Assembly (NCBI GenBank): GCA_025454525.1
Contig: JALOOG010000026.1
Location: forward strand, 1 to 59,946
From: Anaerolineae bacterium
GTDB taxonomy: Bacteria > Chloroflexota > Anaerolineae > Aggregatilineales > Phototrophicaceae
DNA length: 59,946 nt
Direction: 5' to 3'
Shown: piece by piece, positions 51,501 to 57,135 of the stretch
How positions within the stretch are numbered: the first letter of the stretch is position 1
How the letters are laid out: each line of letters begins with the position of its first letter
The notes under the pieces: generated by a model
Told to the model about the DNA's origin: nothing
What the model saw: the letters and a program-made list of their open reading frames with translations, nothing else
Database searches by the model: none
Program-made: the position numbers and the translations under genes

Positions 51501-54115
51501 ACGGTGGGATCGCCTTTGTATACCCCGGCGCGTTTAATTCCTATCCGGGACTCGGCCAAGAGTGGTTGCATTTGTTCCCAACCGCCCATGATCATCTGTT
51601 ATCAATCACACAAGATGCGGTCAGTTCCGTTGCCGATCCCTTTTTGTATCAACGTAGCTTAGCGGCCCCTTCACGGGCTGAAGTGCGTGCGTTCCGGGCG
51701 CGGATAGCCGAAGATCAAGCGGCGATGATGGCCTCTGGCACAACTTTTGCGGTTTTATTCACCTATGTCATGCGTGAGGTATTCAAGATCAAGCCAACCT
51801 CGGCCTTTGGTTATAGCATCGGCGAAGGCAGCATGTTATGGGCGATGGGCGTATGGTATGAAGGCGATAAAGGCAATCAACGCCTCTTGAATTCAGAGCT
51901 ATTCAAAACGCGCTTGTATGGGCGCAAGCAAGCGGTGCGCGAAATGTGGGGATTACCCGAATCGGCCAGTGATGACTTTTGGGCCTCATATGTGCTTACA
52001 ACCTCAATGGACAAGGTAATCACTGCCCTATCAGGTGAGGCGCGGGTCTATTTAACCCACGTCAACACGCCTAACGAAACCGTGATCGCGGGTGATCCGG
52101 TGGCATGTGAGCGGGTGATCGCCAAAATTGGATGTAATTCCTTGCGTGCGCCGTTTGAAGTGGTGATCCACAATGAAGCGATGATCTCTGAATATCATCA
52201 ATTCTACGAATTGCATCATTACGCGGTGAACCCGGCCGTACAAGCGCAAAATGTGACCTTTTACTCCGCGGCGGACTACCTCCCGATCCAACTCAATAGC
52301 GAGGTGATCGCCCGAAATGTAGCGCGAGTCTCTTGTAAAACAGTGGATTTCCCGCGTTTGATTCAGCGTGCTTATCAAGACGGCGCTCGGATCTTTATTG
52401 AACTCGGGCCGGGTAGCACTTGCGCCCGTTGGGTCAGCGATACGTTAGCGGATCATCCTCATTTAGCCGTTTCGATCGACAACCTACGCGCCGATGATCA
52501 CACCGCTTTAATCAAGATGTTAGCACGATTAGCGAGTCATCGCGTTTCGATGGATCTGGCACCGTTATACCAAGATCTCAACACCGAGTCGGCGGATCGT
52601 AAATCACTCCTTAAATCGATCACCTTGGGCGGAGAACGGATCGAAGAAGTGATCGTGACCGATCACAACCGCCGCCGCATCAGCGGAGCGACCGAACGCA
52701 CCCTATCATCAGAGCGCGCTATTCCTGCATCAGGAGGCGTTACTTCTCCCGCCATGTATGGAACAGAAACTCACACATCTACTACTCCTGCCATGTATGG
52801 AACGGAAGCTCACACATCTACTCCCCTCTCCATGTATGGAGAGGCGTCGGGGGTGAGGTCACGCCTCGACTCCCTCCGCGAAATCGGCGCAGCCATCGCC
52901 GCACAACTTCAAGCGCCCCATGAAGTGACGATCATGCCACCGACTCCGGTTAAGCCGACTCCCCCACCCGCCACCAATCGCTTTACGCCGAGTCGGGCGA
53001 TCTTTGATACTGTCAAGATCGATCAATTCGCCCGCTTGCGGATCGCGGATTGTTTTGGTGAGGAATATGCGATCTATGATCACAAACGCGCACCTCGCAT
53101 CCCAAACACCGATCTGATGTTGGTATCGCGTGCGATTCAACTCAACGCCACACGCTTGATCACCAAGGCCGGAAGTAGCTTAGTGATGGAATACGATGTC
53201 CCCGCCGATATGTGGTTTTACGGTGATAATAGCTACCCGATCGCCCCTTATTCGATGTTGATGGAAATGGCATTACAACCCTGCGGGTTCTTATCGGCGT
53301 ATATGGGCCCCACGTTTGACTTCCCCGACATTGATTTTTACTTCCGTAACTTAGACGGTGTAGGACATCTTACTGAAGATGTCGATTTACGTGGACGCAC
53401 GCTCACCAACCGCGTTGAGTTGGTCAGTTCCACCACGCTACAAGGGATCATCATCCAAAAATACTTGTTTGACATGACCCTAGACGGAAAATCGTTCTAC
53501 ACCGGAAATTCGACGTTCGGTTACTTCACTTTACAAGCGCTATCCAGTCAAGCCGGCCTAGACATGGGTAAACCGCCCGCGAAATGGCACGAGGCGAATC
53601 CGGCGCATCCGCTCACCGCCTTGAAAGGCAATCGGGCCGGACAAATGTTAGATGACTCCGGTTATATGAACTTGCCGCAGGGTCAATTGGCATTTGTGGA
53701 TGATTTACAACTCACCTTGAATGGCGGATCCAAGGGCTTAGGTTATGTGTGGGCGACCAGCAATGTCGATCCGCGTGATTGGTTCTTTAAATGCCATTTC
53801 CACCAAGACCCAGTGATGCCTGGATCACTTGGGTTAGAGACAATCACCCAAGCGATCCAAGCTTACGCGATTCAGGCCAATTTAGGCAAAGGGTTCAAAC
53901 AACCACGCTTTGCCAACGCGGAAGATCACAAGATGATCTGGAAATATCGCGGCCAAGTCTTGAGCGATAGCAAATTGATCAACGTAGAAGTGGACATCAC
54001 CGGGATCGAACGCAAAGGGGATCAATTGGTGATTACCGCCAACGCGAGTCTTTGGAAAGGTGCGCTCCGCATTTACGAATTTAAAAACGTCGCGATCGCG
54101 ATCGAAGAAGGTTGA
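48548..54115 (+). CDS. pfaC: PfaC-like subunit fused to an acyltransferase: KS-CLF-AT-DH-DH
   Basis: About 1855 residues; ATG 48548 or 48554 follow GAGAAG, while the frame opens at a GTG at 48536. The first KS (to ~445) has Cys190 (DAACASS) with 'VECHASGT' and 'GSVKSNMGHLLTTAG'. The second KS-like unit (~450-890) is a chain-length factor, with 'SGPAFTLSSEENSTFKALE' lacking the Cys. The AT (~985-1310) has Ser1090 in GYSIGEGSM, the PfaB-like form. After a linker, two FabA-like hot-dogs follow: the first with 'YPIAPYSMLMEMALQPCG', the second with 'CHFHQDPVMPGSLGLE', which has the catalytic His. Gammaproteobacterial systems keep PfaB and PfaC separate; this fused order matches the myxobacterial Pfa3 layout without its terminal acyltransferase. 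The dehydratase/isomerase pair is what would place double bonds. Confidence 0.92.
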   Translation: MTMSAYHDKIAIIGVACLFPGASTPQEFWQNLVEGKNVTSAASATEFRELYYDPAKQRRDTSYFTRGGYVRQFDPNNPLDRAFQWSLYVAEEALKDSGYRQRGDLLARTGLILGNLSFPTRDSHQLFASLYDQPMTEAIAALLDRPVTLNNVTDTRQVDLLNALTAGLPAAYVSQRIGLGVTEFAIDAACASSLYAMGLACDYLGAGKADLMLAGAVSAADPLFVNMGFTNFGAYPDKNDSRPLDSNSGGLISGEGAGMFVLKRYSDALRDGDRIYAVITGVGLANDGRGKHPLTPNPRGQILAFQRAYANGDLDPALVQYVECHASGTPLGDKTEINSLDDFFGGRGSKAPLIGSVKSNMGHLLTTAGMASMLKVILSMHHGLIPATIGVTQPLTSQNHTFGTGQIVAQNTPWAVDNRIAGVNAFGFGGVSAHLVLTQSAQPYPTPAYRPAKLAVIGMDAHFGPVEGVKAFAQTIYNGTQHFIPLPPKRWKGMHTAEAPLGAYIDSFDVDFMRFKVPPKEDDQPIPQQLLLLKVADQAVQDAGLHEGDNVAVIVAVGTELSLHQYRGRLDLSWKLPDALAQSGIALPHEQYDALEGIAKDALNPPAQVNQYTSAIGNIVSSRVSALWNFSGPAFTLSSEENSTFKALEVAGLLLADDAIDAVVIGAVDLAGGLESVMLRRELHPINSGTQTLSFDQNVNGWMVGEGAGAIVLKRADRVRKEDQVYAVIDSVALVKGGDTAIEQAAGRAMSEAQITVDQIGYVEAHGSGITEEDRAEIIGLNRVYRGQREHIAIGSIKANIGNTFAASGMASLIKSILCLYYRMIPQTPNWSTPKQADMWSETFYVPQESRTWISNGRRYAAINGLGIDGTAAHVILSEGTHHRDLDYLQSKPLQLILIDGDTKAGLMGRLGQMETALNEGNALPILARRAFNVYRNRSFVLALVSKDRDGLRKEIEAAKKALMQADEWQTPAGSYFTANPVGQDGGIAFVYPGAFNSYPGLGQEWLHLFPTAHDHLLSITQDAVSSVADPFLYQRSLAAPSRAEVRAFRARIAEDQAAMMASGTTFAVLFTYVMREVFKIKPTSAFGYSIGEGSMLWAMGVWYEGDKGNQRLLNSELFKTRLYGRKQAVREMWGLPESASDDFWASYVLTTSMDKVITALSGEARVYLTHVNTPNETVIAGDPVACERVIAKIGCNSLRAPFEVVIHNEAMISEYHQFYELHHYAVNPAVQAQNVTFYSAADYLPIQLNSEVIARNVARVSCKTVDFPRLIQRAYQDGARIFIELGPGSTCARWVSDTLADHPHLAVSIDNLRADDHTALIKMLARLASHRVSMDLAPLYQDLNTESADRKSLLKSITLGGERIEEVIVTDHNRRRISGATERTLSSERAIPASGGVTSPAMYGTETHTSTTPAMYGTEAHTSTPLSMYGEASGVRSRLDSLREIGAAIAAQLQAPHEVTIMPPTPVKPTPPPATNRFTPSRAIFDTVKIDQFARLRIADCFGEEYAIYDHKRAPRIPNTDLMLVSRAIQLNATRLITKAGSSLVMEYDVPADMWFYGDNSYPIAPYSMLMEMALQPCGFLSAYMGPTFDFPDIDFYFRNLDGVGHLTEDVDLRGRTLTNRVELVSSTTLQGIIIQKYLFDMTLDGKSFYTGNSTFGYFTLQALSSQAGLDMGKPPAKWHEANPAHPLTALKGNRAGQMLDDSGYMNLPQGQLAFVDDLQLTLNGGSKGLGYVWATSNVDPRDWFFKCHFHQDPVMPGSLGLETITQAIQAYAIQANLGKGFKQPRFANAEDHKMIWKYRGQVLSDSKLINVEVDITGIERKGDQLVITANASLWKGALRIYEFKNVAIAIEEG
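52752..52844 (+). repeat. 39-bp tandem repeat in the PfaC-like linker, ending in a palindrome
   Basis: CCATGTATGG recurs at 52752, 52791 and 52830, spaced exactly 39 bases (13 codons). The encoded units are PAMYGTETHTST, PAMYGTEAHTST and PLSMYGEASG. The third unit is the palindrome CCTCTCC-ATGTAT-GGAGAGG (52825-52844) followed by GGGGGTGAGG, resembling an intergenic-type repeat element inserted in frame in the AT-DH linker. Confidence 0.75.
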
Positions 54116-54148
54116 TTCAACTACGCACATACGGGAAGGTAGATCACC

Positions 54149-55765
54149 ATGCAGGATAACGGTTTAAGTGCCAATACCTCAGCACGTTCATGGAGCGGCA
54201 ACCCCGCTTCTCTCGTTTATGATGAGACGGGGATCAAGTCCCGCCTCAATGACCTCTCACAACCGATCTATCTCGTCCAACACAACGGGCAGATCGGCGC
54301 AACTCATGAAGGACAACTCACCGTTGGCGGGCAATATCCCTTGGCCGCAATGGGTGATCCGATCGCGCCAGAGCAATTCGGGGATCATCGCTTTCAACAA
54401 GATTATGGGGTGCGCTATTCGTATACTTCGGGTGCAATGGCCGGTGGGATCGCATCTGCCGATCTGGTGATCGCGATGGGACAAGCCGGCTTTTTGGGTA
54501 TTTTTGGGGCGGCGGGGGTGGTAAGCACCCGCGTTGAAGATGCGATCCGCCGCATTCAAACAGAATTACCTCATCAAGCCTATGGCTTTAACTTGATCCA
54601 TAGCCCTAGCGAAGAAGCGATGGAACGGCGAGCGGTCGAGTTATATCTCCAATACGGTGTTACGATCGTTGAAGCATCCGCTTTTCTTGACCTCACCCCT
54701 CACATTGTGCGCTATCGTGCCGCTGGACTTAGCTTAGGTGCAAATGGTGAAGTCGTGATCAAAAATCGGGTGATCGCGAAAGTTTCACGGCGTGAAGTCG
54801 CTACCAAATTTATGGAGCCGGCCCCAGATCGTCTGCTACAACCATTGGTCGCACAAGGGCTAATCACCGCGCAACAAGCCGAATTGGCGAAGCGCGTCCC
54901 AGTGGCGGATGATGTCACAGTGGAGGCAGATTCCGGCGGTCACACCGATAATCGTCCCTTAGTTGGGATCTTGCCTTCGATCATGAGCTTGCGCGATGAA
55001 TTGCAAGCGAAACATCGTTTTAAGACTCCCGTTCGTGTCGGCGGCGGCGGCGGCATCGGCACCCCTTCGGCGGCATTGGCGGCATTTATGATGGGTGCGG
55101 CTTATATCGTCACCGGTTCGATCAATCAAGCGTGTGTTGAGGCCGGCACATCGGCACACACGAAGAAATTGTTGGCACAAGCGGATATGGCTGATGTGAT
55201 GATGGCCCCCGCCGCTGATATGTTTGAGATGGGTGTAAAAGTCCAATTGTTGAAACGTGGCACGATGTTCCCAATGCGCGCCCAACGTCTGTATGAACTC
55301 TATCGCCAATACAACTCAATTGACGAAATTCCGTCCGATGAACGCGAAAAACTTGAAAAACAAGTCCTTAAGCGCCCCATGGAAGACATTTGGCAAGACA
55401 CCGTTAACTATTTCATGGAACGCGATCCCGAACAAATTCACCGCGCTAAAGACAATCCGAAGCGCAAAATGGCGTTGATCTTCCGGTGGTATCTAGGTTT
55501 ATCCTCACGGTGGTCAACCAGTGGCGAAAAAGGCCGTGAAGCCGATTATCAGATCTGGTGTGGACCAGCCATGGGTGCTTTTAACAATTGGTCAGCGGGA
55601 TCTTATTTAGAACAACCGGAAAATCGGCGTGTTGCTGAAGTGGCTTATCACATGATGCGCGGCGCGGCTTATCTCTATCGGATGCAGCAACTCCGTTTAC
55701 AGGGGTTACAATTCACCCCTGCTTATGGAGTCTATCTACCGTCACCTGTGGTAAGCCATGCGTAA
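54149..55765 (+). CDS. pfaD: PfaD enoyl reductase of PUFA synthase
   Basis: 538 residues, the normal PfaD length. The FMN-binding TIM barrel is of the 2-nitropropane dioxygenase type: 'YSYTSGAMAGGIASADLVIA', 'GFLGIFGAAGV', 'YGFNLIHSPSEEAMERR', 'TVEADSGGHTDNRP', 'PVRVGGGGGIGTPSA', 'AAYIVTGSINQACVEAGTS'. The C-terminal PfaD part reads 'FRWYLGLSSRWS' and 'WCGPAMGAFNNW'. It reduces enoyl-ACP in those cycles where saturation is needed, acting in trans on the megasynthase. Ribosome site GGGAAGG about nine bases upstream. The next gene overlaps its stop by eight bases. Confidence 0.95.
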   Translation: MQDNGLSANTSARSWSGNPASLVYDETGIKSRLNDLSQPIYLVQHNGQIGATHEGQLTVGGQYPLAAMGDPIAPEQFGDHRFQQDYGVRYSYTSGAMAGGIASADLVIAMGQAGFLGIFGAAGVVSTRVEDAIRRIQTELPHQAYGFNLIHSPSEEAMERRAVELYLQYGVTIVEASAFLDLTPHIVRYRAAGLSLGANGEVVIKNRVIAKVSRREVATKFMEPAPDRLLQPLVAQGLITAQQAELAKRVPVADDVTVEADSGGHTDNRPLVGILPSIMSLRDELQAKHRFKTPVRVGGGGGIGTPSAALAAFMMGAAYIVTGSINQACVEAGTSAHTKKLLAQADMADVMMAPAADMFEMGVKVQLLKRGTMFPMRAQRLYELYRQYNSIDEIPSDEREKLEKQVLKRPMEDIWQDTVNYFMERDPEQIHRAKDNPKRKMALIFRWYLGLSSRWSTSGEKGREADYQIWCGPAMGAFNNWSAGSYLEQPENRRVAEVAYHMMRGAAYLYRMQQLRLQGLQFTPAYGVYLPSPVVSHA

Positions 55766-56084
55766 CGACATCATTTTTACCGATCATGCCCGCGAACGCT
55801 TGAAGCTTCGCAAGATCAGTGAGCAGATGGTGTTCACCACGCTTAAAAATCCCGAACGCACTGAAAATGAGGCGGACGGGGACACCAAATTTATCAAAAC
55901 CGTGCAGAAGCGTAATGTGCAGGTGATCGCCCGTTACTTGCCCGATCAAAAGAAATGGTTGATCGTCAGCGCTTGGGTGCGTGGTGAAGAAGATCCGATC
56001 CCGTTATGGAAACGGATCTTGTTATGGCCGTGGCGGTGGTTACGCGGCCGTTCTAAAACACGAGGGACTCGGCGTGACCGTTGA
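55758..56084 (+). CDS. DUF4258-like small protein in the Pfa operon
   Basis: 108 residues. 'IIFTDHARERLKLRKISEQM' and 'TTLKNPERTENEADGDTKFIKT…VQVIARYLPDQKKWLIVSAW' fit the DUF4258 pattern (H-A-x-x-R-x-x-x-R…, beta hairpins), a fold related to BrnT/RelE-like toxins. A basic, Trp-rich tail (WKRILLWPWRWLRGR) is added. It overlaps pfaD by eight bases and the phosphopantetheinyl transferase by eleven, so all three are translated together. No antitoxin-like gene accompanies it; a helper role in the lipid system is possible but unproven. Confidence 0.75.
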   Translation: MRNDIIFTDHARERLKLRKISEQMVFTTLKNPERTENEADGDTKFIKTVQKRNVQVIARYLPDQKKWLIVSAWVRGEEDPIPLWKRILLWPWRWLRGRSKTRGTRRDR

Positions 56085-56718
56085 TTTATGGCGGATTCCG
56101 TTAGATCGGAATCCGCTTTCGATCGATACCCTATCCCATGATGAGCAGATTCGTGCCGATCGGTACAAAATCCCGACGGCACGTTCCCGATTTATCGCCA
56201 CCCGTAGCGCCTTGCGTTTGATCCTTGCAGGTTACACCGGCCAATCCCCAACCTCGTTGATCTTTCACGACAATGATTTTGGCAAACCGTCGTTAGGCGA
56301 TTCCCCGATTCATTTTAACCTCTCCCATAGCGCCGATCTGGCGTTGCTAGTGATCGCGAATGTCCCGATCGGTGTTGATCTGGAACAAATACGCCCGATC
56401 GATCTCAAAGCGATCGCGCCAACGGTATTCACCCGTCCAGAGCGAGAATATTTAGACACCCTCACCGGAAAAGATCAGATCGAAGCCTTTTTCCGCTTAT
56501 GGACGCTGAAAGAGGCATGGATGAAAGCACGCGGTGAAGGGTTTCGCCTAGCGCATCGCTTTTCGATCGATCTCACCGGGCCACGTTTGTTTCACCCTGA
56601 GTCGCCTGATTGGTCATTAGGTGAGCTGTCCCTCGCATCGCCTTATGTAGGTGCGTTCGCGCTTCACTCCCCCGCTCTACCCGATGTCCAGACATTTGAT
56701 TTTAAGCAAAGTTTGTAA
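56074..56718 (+). CDS. pfaE: Sfp-type 4'-phosphopantetheinyl transferase
   Basis: 214 residues from GTG 56074, seven bases after GAGGGA (56062-56067); the frame opens further upstream only through the overlapping gene. Motifs: 'FGKPSLGDSPIHFNLSHSAD' (P1/P2), Mg ligands in 'IGVDLEQI' (Asp102, Glu104), and 'FFRLWTLKEAWMKARGEG' (Trp143, Lys146, Glu147). It transfers phosphopantetheine from CoA to the conserved Ser of carrier proteins, here most likely the five ACPs of the PfaA-like subunit. Its place at the end of the operon matches a PfaE role. It may also serve the ACP at 23683-23943. Confidence 0.93.
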   Translation: MTVDLWRIPLDRNPLSIDTLSHDEQIRADRYKIPTARSRFIATRSALRLILAGYTGQSPTSLIFHDNDFGKPSLGDSPIHFNLSHSADLALLVIANVPIGVDLEQIRPIDLKAIAPTVFTRPEREYLDTLTGKDQIEAFFRLWTLKEAWMKARGEGFRLAHRFSIDLTGPRLFHPESPDWSLGELSLASPYVGAFALHSPALPDVQTFDFKQSL

Positions 56719-56725
56719 TTTCAAA

Positions 56726-56809
56726 TGAAAAAATTTCGACTTTTACTAGGCTTTTGGTTTACACTGACTCTATCGGGGTGTGAGACGCTTTGGTTTCATC
56801 ATCACTAGG
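56726..56809 (+). CDS. Candidate 27-residue mini-lipoprotein
   Basis: ATG 56726 lies seven bases after the PPTase stop, so translation could be coupled; no separate ribosome site is seen. The peptide is MKKFRLLLGFWFTLTLSGC followed by ETLWFHHH: a basic start, a hydrophobic run, lipobox LSGC with Cys19, and a nine-residue mature part (counting the Cys) ending in three His. This is a complete lipoprotein signal in so short an ORF that chance is possible but unlikely. It recalls entericidin-like tiny lipoproteins. A His cluster at the membrane could bind metal; that is speculation. Confidence 0.5.
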
Positions 56810-56846
56810 GTTTGATTGTGTAGCAAAAATCAACCCGAAAAAGGGG

Positions 56847-57076
56847 ACATTTGTTACGATTTTTTCGCTCATTTGTGCTATGATGATCGCAACGATTTTA
56901 GATCTTGACGGCAGTTGGTGGGAGATGTCAGTTGTCTTGCTTATGAATATGTGGTTTTTCTGAGATGCGTGACATTGATCCTTACAATTTATCTTACCTT
57001 GCCGCTATCGCCGAAAAAATTTTTTTCTTTGCGCCGCCATGCAACATTCTCAGGAATTGATCGGTTTGCACCCTAA
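56847..57076 (+). repeat. Dispersed intergenic cassette, copy 3
   Basis: It fills most of the gap 56719-57135. The promoter box 56847-56884 (ACATTTGTTACGA…TGTGCTATGAT) is identical to copy 2 at 35 of 38 positions. The core runs 56981-57015 (CTTACAATT…TATCGCCGAA). The conserved frame, open from a possible GTG 56969 to TAA 57076, encodes LTIYLTLPLSPKKFFSLRR and a short tail. No ATG starts this frame; an ATG with GGGAG at 56926 opens a different frame that stops after 12 codons. The copy may be decayed, or the unit may be an RNA. Confidence 0.7.
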
Positions 57077-57091
57077 AAGCTAAAAATTCGT

Positions 57092-57097
57092 TATAAT
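57092..57097 (+). promoter_or_regulatory. -10 box of the beta-helix protein gene
   Basis: TATAAT 39 bases upstream of the GTG at 57136; the -35 is weak (TTGCAC at 57066, 20-base spacer). Confidence 0.4.
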
Positions 57098-57135
57098 CTC
57101 AACTGGTTTTAAACGGTTAACTGTGGATAAATGAC

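Noticed and set aside
52752-52844. CRISPR-like array
   Set aside because: Only three units with spacers that are themselves repeated and in frame; this is a tandem coding repeat.
55981-56073. N-terminal extension of the phosphopantetheinyl transferase
   Set aside because: It is the DUF4258-like gene in another frame; GTG 56074 has its own ribosome site.
56926-56964. 12-codon ORF with a GGGAG site in cassette copy 3
   Set aside because: It stops after 12 codons and is out of the frame conserved among the three copies.
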